A stretch of DNA of 64,000 nucleotides from Flavobacterium geliluteum. Its GTDB lineage: Bacteria; Bacteroidota; Bacteroidia; Flavobacteriales; Flavobacteriaceae. The stretch is from the NCBI RefSeq assembly GCF_017948595.1, contig NZ_JAGFBV010000002.1, positions 124,001 to 188,000 of the forward strand, given 5' to 3'. Under the pieces are notes generated by a model. It ran no database searches and was not told the DNA's origin. It was given only the letters and a program-made list of their open reading frames with translations. A program made the position numbers and the translations under genes. Positions 38,561 through 46,663 of the stretch are shown in pieces (position 1 is the stretch's first letter; every line of letters starts with the position of its first letter).

Positions 38561-39652
38561 ATGATCACACCAAAAATTATTTCGAACGGCATTTTAAGAG
38601 CTTTAGCCACCATTTTGATAATTGTTGCTATTTTATATTTTTTGTATGAAATACAAACTGTAATTGTATATTTGGTGATATCCTTAATACTTTGTTTGAT
38701 AGCAAATCCGCTCATTATTTTTCTAAAAAACAAATTAAAATTTAGTAATTCGTGGGCTGCTACTACTACGCTGATAATTTTTATATTGACCATGATTGGT
38801 TTTTTTCTGCTTTTTGTTCCTTTAATAATTTCGCAAGCCAATAACTTATCCTTGCTCGATACAGATAGTTTGCAAAAACAGTTAATGACAACTGGAAGAG
38901 CTATAGAAACTTATTTTAACATACAACACCTTGATTTAAATGAAGTTCTAAGAGAATCCAAAATTACATCAAAATTAGATTTTAGCTATTTTACTGGTTT
39001 TATCAATTCTATAATGGGTTTTATGGCCAATATGGGAATGGGCTTAGTATCTATATTTTTTATTACTTTCTTTTTTATTAAAGACCAAGAAATTTTTAAG
39101 GCAGGTGCCAAAAAAATTCTTCCTGATAACAATGAAGATAAAATTCTAAATTCTATCCTTAAAATCAATCATCTATTAACACGCTATTTTATTGGTCTAC
39201 TATTACAATTAACCGTTGTTTTTATTTTGTATTTAATTGTTTTAATTATTTTTGGAAATAAAAATGCTTTTGTGATTGCCTTTTTATGCGCCATCCTAAA
39301 CATTATTCCTTACATAGGCCCCATCATCGGAACCATCTTAGCTGGAATTTTAACGATGATTAGTCTTATCGGAAGTGATTTTCAATCAGAAATTTTGCCT
39401 CACACCATTTATGTTGTCATCGGATTCCTGATTGTTCAGGCGATCGATAACAATATCAGTCAACCCATAATTTCATCAAAAAGTGTAAATTCGCATCCGC
39501 TGGAAATTTTTCTTATCACTTTAATCAGTGGAATAACCTTTGGAATTGTTGGAATGATCATTGCTGTTCCCGTCTATACAATGCTAAAAGTAATTTTGAA
39601 AGAATTTTTTCCGGACAACAAAATTGTATCTGTACTAACCGAAAGAATTTGA
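38561..39652 (+). CDS. AI-2E family transporter
   Basis: 363 residues, very hydrophobic, with about seven to eight membrane segments. The family's late motifs NIIPYIGPIIGTI and ISQPIISSKSVNSHPLEIFLITL are clear. Members export small molecules or ions (autoinducer-2, Na+/H+ in some); the substrate here is unknown. Its TGA overlaps the TTG start of the next gene by 4 bases, so translation is probably coupled. Confidence 0.9.
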   Translation: MITPKIISNGILRALATILIIVAILYFLYEIQTVIVYLVISLILCLIANPLIIFLKNKLKFSNSWAATTTLIIFILTMIGFFLLFVPLIISQANNLSLLDTDSLQKQLMTTGRAIETYFNIQHLDLNEVLRESKITSKLDFSYFTGFINSIMGFMANMGMGLVSIFFITFFFIKDQEIFKAGAKKILPDNNEDKILNSILKINHLLTRYFIGLLLQLTVVFILYLIVLIIFGNKNAFVIAFLCAILNIIPYIGPIIGTILAGILTMISLIGSDFQSEILPHTIYVVIGFLIVQAIDNNISQPIISSKSVNSHPLEIFLITLISGITFGIVGMIIAVPVYTMLKVILKEFFPDNKIVSVLTERI

Positions 39653-40836
39653 CCTTGAACACTCCTATTTTAAGCAACGATATTCAAGAATTTATAACTA
39701 ATAATATTGGCGCCTCAATTGCTCAATTAGCACTTCAGAAAAATCCTTTTCCAGAGGTAGACTGGATTTTGATTTTAAATCAAATTGAAGCCAAAACCAA
39801 AGCAAAAGAGAAACTACCAACTTGGTTTACAACTCAAAATATTATCTATCCGAGTAAAGTTTCGGTAGAGCAAACCTCTTCTGAAAAAACGGCAGCGTAC
39901 AAGGCTTCTTTAGTTTCTGGCGAAACCCTCATTGACCTAACAGGCGGTTTTGGAGTAGATGATTATTACTTTGCCAAACGATTTGATGCAATTACACATT
40001 GCGAAATAAATCCCGAACTTTCGGCAATTGTACAGCATAACTTTAAGCAATTACAAGTTGAAAATTGTTTTTGTTATGCAGGTGATTCTATCAATTTAAT
40101 AAAAGAATCAGGCACAAAATGGGACTGGATTTATATTGACCCCTCAAGACGAAATGATGCTAAAGGAAAAGTTTTTTTACTGAAAGACTGTTTGCCAAAT
40201 GTTCCCGAATTATTGCCGCTTTATTTTGAAAAATCAAATGCCATTCTAATAAAAACAGCTCCTTTACTGGATCTTTCAGCTGGTCTATCAGAATTAAAAT
40301 TTGTAAAAAATATTCATATTATTGCTTTAGATAATGAAGTAAAAGAATTGCTTTTTGAAATTCACAATCAGTATTTGGGCAAAATAAGTATCAAAACTGC
40401 TAATATTTTAAAAGAAAAAACAGAGACTTTCAATTTTATTCTGGACGATGAAAAAGAGTTTTCCAATTATGAACTGCCTCAAAAATACTTGTATGAACCC
40501 AATGCAGCGATCATGAAATCTGGCGGTTTTGAAGAAGTAAGTACCACCTTTAAAATACATAAACTTCATAAACACTCTCATTTATATACTTCTGAGACGT
40601 TAATTGATTTTCCCGGACGAAGCTTTGAGATCGAAAAAACCATTTCATACCATAAAAACGAAATGAAAATTGAGTTGCAAAACAAACAAGCCAATATCAC
40701 AACACGTAACTTTCCGGAGACTGTAGAAAACATTCGAAAAAAGTGGAAAATAAAAAATGGGGGAAATTGTTATTGTTTTTTTACAACTGATAAAAATGAT
40801 AACAAAATAGTTTTAATTTGCAGAAAAATAAATTAA
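39649..40836 (+). CDS. Class I SAM-dependent methyltransferase with THUMP-like domain
   Basis: 395 residues: an N-terminal helical part, a Rossmann methyltransferase core with LIDLTGGFGVDDYYFA (motif I) and IYIDPSRRNDAKGK (motif IV), and a C-terminal THUMP-like region. The family is probably an RNA methyltransferase; the target is unknown. It starts at a TTG; a second in-frame TTG two codons later is possible. It is coupled to the AI-2E gene upstream. Confidence 0.85.
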   Translation: MTLNTPILSNDIQEFITNNIGASIAQLALQKNPFPEVDWILILNQIEAKTKAKEKLPTWFTTQNIIYPSKVSVEQTSSEKTAAYKASLVSGETLIDLTGGFGVDDYYFAKRFDAITHCEINPELSAIVQHNFKQLQVENCFCYAGDSINLIKESGTKWDWIYIDPSRRNDAKGKVFLLKDCLPNVPELLPLYFEKSNAILIKTAPLLDLSAGLSELKFVKNIHIIALDNEVKELLFEIHNQYLGKISIKTANILKEKTETFNFILDDEKEFSNYELPQKYLYEPNAAIMKSGGFEEVSTTFKIHKLHKHSHLYTSETLIDFPGRSFEIEKTISYHKNEMKIELQNKQANITTRNFPETVENIRKKWKIKNGGNCYCFFTTDKNDNKIVLICRKIN

Positions 40837-40838
40837 AC

Positions 40839-41405
40839 ATGAAATACCTAATTACATTAACTTTTTTGCTGTTAAGTTGCACTTCTTTTTCACAAAAACC
40901 TTGCGAATATACCACCAACGTAAACGACTCTATTGGCACCTACAAAATAACACCGGAAACCTTAGTGAGCGAAAAAAACTTTGCAGGAACGTCTAACTAT
41001 ATCTTTTTTGCCTTGGCGCAAACAGATGGTTTGCCAACTTTGAATGTACAATTGATACAAAAAAGCAAAGATTTTATAAAAGCCAATTGTTTTGACAAAA
41101 ACTCCAAAATATTTTTGCAATTGCAGAACGGAAAAATTGTAACCTTAATTTCTGTTAATCAGGAAAATTGCGGGACGCTTATTCGTGATAAAGGTTTTAA
41201 TAACAGGATCAACTCTGGAATGTTTATGTTTATGAAAGATAACTTTGAGGAACTTAAAAATTCTCCCGTTACGATAATGCGCATCAAATATTTGACAGAT
41301 ACCGAAGATTATATCCTAAAAAGTGAGTTAACCTCTGAAATGGACGGTAAAGTCTTTCATCCGGAGACTTATTTTATCGACAATATTCGATGCATTCAAA
41401 ACTAA
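40839..41405 (+). CDS. Secreted protein of unknown function
   Basis: 188 residues with a signal peptide (LLLSCTSFSQ, which may also be a lipobox at LLSC). A beta-rich domain follows with four further cysteines, including those in NQENCGT and NIRCIQN at the end. I do not recognise a family. It begins 2 bases after the methyltransferase stop and its stop overlaps the convergent dipeptidase gene by 4 bases. Confidence 0.75.
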   Translation: MKYLITLTFLLLSCTSFSQKPCEYTTNVNDSIGTYKITPETLVSEKNFAGTSNYIFFALAQTDGLPTLNVQLIQKSKDFIKANCFDKNSKIFLQLQNGKIVTLISVNQENCGTLIRDKGFNNRINSGMFMFMKDNFEELKNSPVTIMRIKYLTDTEDYILKSELTSEMDGKVFHPETYFIDNIRCIQN

Positions 41406-42040
41406 TTGCAGTTCCATTTTTGATTAGAAACTTTATCTTTCAATCCTGTTTTTAAATTATAATGCCACCATTCTGAATCAAATGACTGGAAACCATTTTT
41501 TATCATTACATTTTTTAAAAATTTTCTATTTGAAATAATTTCTTTAGAAAATTTGCTATAATTGTGACTTGCTTCAATTCCAAAAAAATCAAAAGAAGTT
41601 CCCATATCTAATTCTTTTCCACTGGCATCGACCAAAGAAATATCAACGGCTCCTCCTCTATTATGGATGGAGCCTTTTTTCGGATTTGCTACATACTCTG
41701 GATTGGGCACGATTTCCCACATTTTTTTCTGTATAGATAAAGGTCTATAGCAGTCGTAGAGTTTTATTTTATATCCTTTTTTTATAAAACTTTTATTGGC
41801 TTCGATCAAGGCTTTAACAGTCTTTAAACGCAAAAAACATTCGGCACAATCGTATACTTTTGCTTTCAAAAAATTATCTTCAGAGGCATATTTCATATCA
41901 TAAATAAAATCTTTACTATACTCTTTTAAGTTTACAAATGTAGTGTCTGAAACTCCTGCACTATCTTGCGTCTGTGCATTTGAAGAGACGACACAGAAAA
42001 TGCAAATTAAAAAAAATAAAGGCTTTGCAAATGATTTCAT
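41402..42040 (-). CDS. D-alanyl-D-alanine dipeptidase (M15D, VanX/DdpX-like)
   Basis: 212 residues with a signal peptide (FCVVSSNAQ). The M15 zinc signature SIHNRGGAVDI and the late EWWHY are present, plus the YDCYRP core motif with the catalytic Arg. VanX-type enzymes hydrolyse D-Ala-D-Ala. The signal peptide suggests a periplasmic role in peptidoglycan recycling rather than vancomycin resistance, and no van genes are nearby. Confidence 0.9.
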   Translation of the reverse strand: MKSFAKPLFFLICIFCVVSSNAQTQDSAGVSDTTFVNLKEYSKDFIYDMKYASEDNFLKAKVYDCAECFLRLKTVKALIEANKSFIKKGYKIKLYDCYRPLSIQKKMWEIVPNPEYVANPKKGSIHNRGGAVDISLVDASGKELDMGTSFDFFGIEASHNYSKFSKEIISNRKFLKNVMIKNGFQSFDSEWWHYNLKTGLKDKVSNQKWNCN

Positions 42041-42130
42041 GAAAATGATGTTTTATTCCTAAAAGTAAATATAGCAATAATTTATTGCATCCAGCCAGAA
42101 CTTGAATAGGAAACTCATGTCAGGAAAAAT

Positions 42131-42517
42131 TTAAATCTTGCCGTACTTTTCTTTGTAGCGATCAAGTTCTCCTTCAGTTCTGTCTAATAATTTTTCGAGT
42201 AATTTTATTTTGTCTTCGTATAGCTTTTTCAGAGCAACAGAATTATCCGAATTTATGAGAACACTCCCGTTATTATTGCCTTTTACATTATTAAAACTAT
42301 TAAAATATTTCTGCCTATCAAAACTGATGATGTCTTCTACGCTGACTTCTAAAATGTGTGCTATTGCAACTAATTTTTCATAGGATAAAATTGTAATTCC
42401 TTTTTCTATTTTACTGTAACCTGCCTGCGTAACGCCTAATTGTTTGGCCATATATTCCTGCGTGTAATTTTTTAATTCTCTAATACTTTTTATTTTATTT
42501 TTTATCGAAGTTGTCAT
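42131..42517 (-). CDS. XRE family helix-turn-helix regulator with coiled-coil tail
   Basis: 128 residues: a Cro/C1-type HTH (about 8-62, with YTQEYMAKQLGVTQAGYSKIEKG), a linker rich in Asn and Ser, and a C-terminal coiled coil (about 93-125) that may dimerise. Flavobacterial proteins of this type usually regulate their own locus. The frame continues upstream through a structured stretch; the ATG at 42517 is taken as start. Two small membrane ORFs lie upstream on the same strand. Confidence 0.88.
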   Translation of the reverse strand: MTTSIKNKIKSIRELKNYTQEYMAKQLGVTQAGYSKIEKGITILSYEKLVAIAHILEVSVEDIISFDRQKYFNSFNNVKGNNNGSVLINSDNSVALKKLYEDKIKLLEKLLDRTEGELDRYKEKYGKI

Positions 42518-42544
42518 ATCTTGTGGTTTGGGGGGCTTGTACAG

Positions 42545-42588
42545 AAAGACAGCCGCATCACTAGACTTTGTAGCGTGCAACTGTCTTT
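42545..42588 (-). promoter_or_regulatory. Hairpin between the small ORF and the XRE gene
   Basis: aaagacag (42545-42552) and ctgtcttt (42581-42588) form an 8-bp perfect inverted repeat around a 28-base, GC-richer centre that can pair partly. It sits 28 bases before the XRE start and could be an operator, an RNA leader or a weak terminator. Confidence 0.4.
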
Positions 42589-42645
42589 ATTTTATGTTAA
42601 ATATCAAAAACCATTTCAATAATAGATTGATGAAACAGTTTCTCG

Positions 42646-42735
42646 TTATTTTTTTCGAGTAGTAATAATAAAACCATATACGACCGCTACAACAATAAAA
42701 GCGAGATCGTAATGGGAGAGGGTGCGTGTTAACAT
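42646..42735 (-). CDS. Possible 29-residue single-helix membrane peptide
   Basis: ATG at 42735 opens a 29-codon frame reading MLTRTLSHYDLAFIVVAVVY and ending GFIITTRKK. It has one hydrophobic helix flanked by charged ends, like known small membrane peptides. It begins 12 bases after the stop of the 134-residue gene, so translational coupling is possible. No homologue is known to me; it may be chance. Confidence 0.35.
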   Translation of the reverse strand: MLTRTLSHYDLAFIVVAVVYGFIITTRKK

Positions 42736-42747
42736 GGGTACAAAAAT

Positions 42748-43152
42748 CTAAGCATTTTTCTTTAAAACACGATGATAGGCAACGTCTAGATACTCATCTA
42801 TTTGTTTTGCGATGACGTTCTTATGTTCTGATTTTATTTTGATTTTTGTTTCTTTCTGATAGATATTCCGGACAACAAGATAATACTCAAATTCTGAAGG
42901 GTTTTGAAAGCGTAAGACGATAATAATAGTGTAACAAAAAAGTGTTGGCACTATATAATACATTTCGTTAACATCTGAAAAAACCATAATGTAGTAAGCT
43001 AATGCAGTAATGGCAATGAAAGTGGCATTTTCGAGGAAATAGATTTTCTTTTTTTTAAGCAATGCCAATTGTACTATCTCTTCAAACTGATAGTGCCATT
43101 TTTTGGATCCATAATTAAACTGTACTTGATCTGAGGTAAGAGTGATGAACAT
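42748..43152 (-). CDS. Small two-helix membrane protein, function unknown
   Basis: 134 residues: a polar N-terminus with aromatic residues (about 1-40), two transmembrane helices (about 42-80), and a charged C-terminal domain. The layout (beta-rich tail with IYQKETKIKIKSEHKNVIAKQIDE) resembles PH-domain-like membrane proteins, but I cannot assign a family. It starts a leftward group with the 29-residue ORF and the XRE gene. Confidence 0.65.
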   Translation of the reverse strand: MFITLTSDQVQFNYGSKKWHYQFEEIVQLALLKKKKIYFLENATFIAITALAYYIMVFSDVNEMYYIVPTLFCYTIIIVLRFQNPSEFEYYLVVRNIYQKETKIKIKSEHKNVIAKQIDEYLDVAYHRVLKKNA

Positions 43153-43900
43153 AATTATAAGTAAATAATTTAGAAAAAAGGATGATCGATTTTACCAATA
43201 TTTTCAAATAAATTAATATTTAAAAAGTCAAAAATAAGACATGAATTAATGAATTCATAAAAACTCATCTATTGATAGCAATATTAATCATTATACTCTT
43301 TTTTTTCTTACAATAACCATTATAGAATATAACTAAATGTTATAATTAAATCTATAAACCGATGTTTTTACTGTATAAAATGCTTGTAAGGAATAGTAGT
43401 ACAACTTTGAGCAAAAAAAAGTTGTTTTTGGCTATACAATTATAAATAATTAGAAGCATCAAACAAGATTTTTTTGTCCTGTTTTTGAAGACAAAATTGC
43501 TCTTGATAAGACAGCAGGTGAGCAAGTCAAAATACTGCGTTTTTGTAAAACCAAACAACCATTTTGAAAATAAAAAAATGCTTAAAAAAAGAGTTTTTTT
43601 TATTAAAATATTATGGAAATAAAAACACTGTATACGAGAATTGAATAACAGGCTCTTTATTGTAGAAATTATGTAAATTTTTATAATAATCTACGGTTCC
43701 TGTAATTCAATTATGTGAATTATAAATTAAGTTGTAACACCTACAAATTTGATTGTAAAAATCGTAAATTAAATTATGTTAACTCATAACTCAATTATTA
43801 TAATTGCAAATTGAATTATGTGGAGTACTAATTCAATTTTTAGAAGCCATTTGTGGTTGGAGGGAATTTTGGAAAAAGAATTAAAGAGCCTTTTTGCTTT
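43153..43900. other. AT-rich intergenic region with a 21-bp periodic array
   Basis: About 750 bases with no convincing gene. A 68-codon frame at 43352-43558 on the minus strand is low-complexity and was rejected. The right part holds the 21-bp array at 43661-43840, and a 10-base inverted repeat (aggctcttta 43650-43659 / taaagagcct 43882-43891) flanks it. Confidence 0.6.
43661..43840. repeat. Degenerate tandem array with exact 21-bp period
   Basis: The motif ATTnAATTAT, or a one- to three-base variant, begins at 43705, 43726, 43747, 43768, 43789, 43810 and 43831, always 21 bases apart. An in-phase related unit also begins at 43661. Translated on the plus strand each unit gives a heptapeptide close to KLNYVNY, with stop codons at some lysine positions. 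The spacing equals two helical turns. Either a relic of a heptad-repeat coding region or a phased protein-binding array would produce this. Confidence 0.65.
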
Positions 43901-44953
43901 TTATGACTTCAATTCAAAAGTTACATGCTTGATATATTTACGGTTGTAAGTATATAAAACATGAATTTTTTTATCGAAAGATTGAATGATAGCCGGATAG
44001 CTAAACTCACCTTCGGGTTGGTTTTCGAGATCGATGATTTTTTTCCAAATTATACCTTCTTTAGAATATTCGACATCTAATACATTACGACCGTTAAACC
44101 AGTCTTTTCCTTGGGGCAGCGGATTATTCACTAATAAAAAGGAATGATTGGGCAGCGTTACGGCATCGATTCCGGAGTTAGAATTTACAACATTGATCGA
44201 GTCAGTCTTTGTCCAATTTTTTCCCTCGTCATCTGACCAGCTCGCAATCAGTTTATTGTGCTTGCTTCTGGATAACATCTGAATTTTGGTGTTAGGATGT
44301 ATTAAAAAAGTGGGTTGAATGATATCGAAATTATTTTTGTTATCTACAAGTATTTTCTGCCAGGTATTATTGGTTTCATTATAGCTCTCGACATGTACAC
44401 GCCACTGATTATTTTCGACACTTTCTGTGCTGCTGCCACACAAAATAGTACCGGGTGTTGTTTCGATAGGTTTGTTTTTGATAGGACCCAATATTCCTTT
44501 AGGCAAATATTGAGGAGCACTCCAAGTGTTGCCATCATCTTTTGAAGTAATCATGGCACCAACCCACTCTCTTGGATTTTTACCCACTTTATAAAATAAA
44601 TAAAGACATTTGCTTTTACTTTTGAATAACACAGGATTCCAGCAAGGCAATGTATCCTTATGTATAATAGCGGGAGCCACTAGATTTTGTGGTTCCGACC
44701 ATTTGTTTTCTTTGAAAGTAGCACAGTAAATACCGACATCTTTGGCACCCTCATATTTCCCGCCGAACCAGGCTGCCATCAATTTATTAGGCTTTACCTC
44801 AACTAATGTTGCAGCGTGACTGTTTGCCGTTACGGGAGAATCTGCTATAAAACGAGTCATTATATGGATTGCTTCCGGCGTTTTCTGAGCAAACGACACC
44901 GAAAAGCACATTAAAACTACTAAAGATATTGCTTTTTTTACTGTTGAAATCAT
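43901..44953 (-). CDS. Sialidase-fold (BNR repeat) secreted protein
   Basis: 350 residues with a signal peptide (LMCFSVSFAQ) and a PF13088-type six-bladed propeller. Two Asp-box motifs are clear, SKDDGNTW and SDDEGKNW, together with the AAWFGGKYEGAKDVGIY signature. The FRIP/YRIP arginine motif of true GH33 sialidases is not visible, so cleavage of sialic acid is not established. It ends the SusCD transcription unit but is separated from susD by a hairpin terminator. Confidence 0.82.
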   Translation of the reverse strand: MISTVKKAISLVVLMCFSVSFAQKTPEAIHIMTRFIADSPVTANSHAATLVEVKPNKLMAAWFGGKYEGAKDVGIYCATFKENKWSEPQNLVAPAIIHKDTLPCWNPVLFKSKSKCLYLFYKVGKNPREWVGAMITSKDDGNTWSAPQYLPKGILGPIKNKPIETTPGTILCGSSTESVENNQWRVHVESYNETNNTWQKILVDNKNNFDIIQPTFLIHPNTKIQMLSRSKHNKLIASWSDDEGKNWTKTDSINVVNSNSGIDAVTLPNHSFLLVNNPLPQGKDWFNGRNVLDVEYSKEGIIWKKIIDLENQPEGEFSYPAIIQSFDKKIHVLYTYNRKYIKHVTFELKS

Positions 44954-44986
44954 GGTTAAGCCAAAAATTAATTTTTAAATTAAGTA

Positions 44987-45015
44987 AAAAAATAAAAGGA
45001 GAGTTACCTCTCCTT
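44987..45015 (-). terminator. Terminator between susD and the sialidase-fold gene
   Basis: On the minus strand aaggagag pairs with ctctcctt (45008-45015 / 44996-45003) around a 4-base loop, followed by a T-rich run. It may end most susCD transcripts and lower expression of the gene beyond. Confidence 0.8.
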
Positions 45016-45059
45016 CTATCTAATAAGTAACGAAACTCACTATCATTACTTCATTTTAT

Positions 45060-46646
45060 TTATTTAGTATCCCACCAAAGTTTTGTACCTCCTGAGTCAG
45101 GACCACCCAATTTTGAGATAGCATCTGTAACAGCTTCTCTATTTGATGAATATTCGTTGGTAACAAAAATCACACGTTTCATTAAGCTTTTACCAACACC
45201 CGCTTCTACATTGTCTGTGTTAAGTATTGGGTAAATTACTTTAGCATCGCTTCTGCGCAAATCTGCCCATGCCTCCCAAGATTCCGGGAAAACTGCCAAA
45301 TATTTCTGAACCGCAATTTGAGTACGTTGATCTGCTGTAGAAGCCGACCATGCCACAGGAAGAGTTACAGGAACTGTCTGCAAATCCAGAGTTGGGTAAG
45401 CTGCAGCTACGTTGGGTACACTTGGCGTAGATGTTCCGGCAATATAATTTGCAATAACGGCAGGATCTGTTATGCCCCATTGTCTTAAAGATAATGTAAT
45501 ACCTTGCTCATAAAGACTTTGGGCAGTACCACCCATACTCCATCCATTTAAAGCACCTTCTGCTCTGCTTAAATAATTTTCAGAAGCCATAAAGATTTCG
45601 ATATTTTTAGTTTCGCTCAGACTTCCGTTAGCACCGCTTCCTAAAACGTCATTATTAAACATAGAAAATTTTGTAGTTCCGAACTGACCTTGTAAACCTC
45701 CAACAGGTCGCCCTTGATAAACACCTGTATCTATAGGAGAAAACCATTTTGCCAATCTAGGATCATCATATCCTACAAGAAGACTTTCCATAGAAGCAGT
45801 CATATAATAACCCCATGCATTTACAATCATGTTCATGTTGTTTGGGGTAATGTTACTCACTTTAAAAGTCGCACTTTGCTCATTGGTTTCTATCACACCT
45901 GCAGCAACAGCAGCTTCTGCCTGAGTTTTTGCTTTTGCCGGTTGTATATCCGAAATTCTTAAAGCCAAACGCAATCTAAGACTGTTTCCAAATCTTTTCC
46001 AGTTTTGCACATTCCCAGAATATATTCTATCGTTGGGCTGAAGAGTACCTACCGTAGTGGCAGTAGTACTATTAAGAGTAGCATTGGCTTCGTCAAGCAA
46101 TTTAAAAAAGTCTTCGTAAATAAATTCAACACTGTCATAAGGAACTTTTTCTTTGTTATTTCCTGCTTCAGTGTAAGGAATTGGTCCATAAGCATCAGTC
46201 ATCTGATTGTACATAAATACTTTCCAGATTTTTAGGACTGCAAGAGCATCTTCATTTCCTGCAGATGCTTTGATAGCATTGTTTAAAGCAGGAACGGCAA
46301 CGGTATAAAATCGTAACCATCCGCGTCCTTCATAACCGTTTACAAATGCATTTCTTTCTGTTCCGTATCCACAACTAAGATATTGTGTAAAAGTAGACGG
46401 TAGTATACCCGTTGCAATACCCCAGGTACCTTGATCATCTACACCCGGCGAAGAATAAGAACCATTGTGTATCCCGGCATACAATGCTGATGCAAAGGCT
46501 GGACCTGCAAGAGTTTGATCTAATTGATCTTCGGTCAAAGCATTTTTATTGGTGTTTATTTCATCAAAATCCTGCGTACAGCTTGAAAAAACGGAGACCA
46601 TCGATAAGACAGCAACGATTGTTTTAATTTTATTATTGTTTTTCAT
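45060..46646 (-). CDS. SusD/RagB family glycan-binding lipoprotein
   Basis: 528 residues: lipoprotein signal with SSCTQDFDEINTNKNALTEDQL, then the helical TPR-like SusD scaffold of the SusD-like_2 type. It sits on the cell surface as the lid of the SusC channel and binds the oligosaccharide. It follows susC by 17 bases, and a terminator lies after its stop. Confidence 0.93.
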   Translation of the reverse strand: MKNNNKIKTIVAVLSMVSVFSSCTQDFDEINTNKNALTEDQLDQTLAGPAFASALYAGIHNGSYSSPGVDDQGTWGIATGILPSTFTQYLSCGYGTERNAFVNGYEGRGWLRFYTVAVPALNNAIKASAGNEDALAVLKIWKVFMYNQMTDAYGPIPYTEAGNNKEKVPYDSVEFIYEDFFKLLDEANATLNSTTATTVGTLQPNDRIYSGNVQNWKRFGNSLRLRLALRISDIQPAKAKTQAEAAVAAGVIETNEQSATFKVSNITPNNMNMIVNAWGYYMTASMESLLVGYDDPRLAKWFSPIDTGVYQGRPVGGLQGQFGTTKFSMFNNDVLGSGANGSLSETKNIEIFMASENYLSRAEGALNGWSMGGTAQSLYEQGITLSLRQWGITDPAVIANYIAGTSTPSVPNVAAAYPTLDLQTVPVTLPVAWSASTADQRTQIAVQKYLAVFPESWEAWADLRRSDAKVIYPILNTDNVEAGVGKSLMKRVIFVTNEYSSNREAVTDAISKLGGPDSGGTKLWWDTK

Positions 46647-46663
46647 GTTATCTCTTTTTTAAA

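Noticed and set aside
41402..42040. Vancomycin-resistance vanX gene
   Set aside because: It carries a signal peptide and no vanH/vanA-type genes are adjacent; a peptidoglycan-turnover dipeptidase is more likely.
43352..43558. 68-codon frame on the minus strand
   Set aside because: Low-complexity, dominated by Phe, Leu, Lys and Asn as expected from AT-rich noncoding DNA, with no recognisable domain.
43661..43840. CRISPR array
   Set aside because: The units are 21 bases in total with no separate conserved repeat and unique spacer of the usual lengths, and no cas genes are near.
43650..43891. Insertion sequence or integron attC site
   Set aside because: The 10-base inverted ends are short, no target duplication or transposase is visible, and no attC core sequences were recognised.
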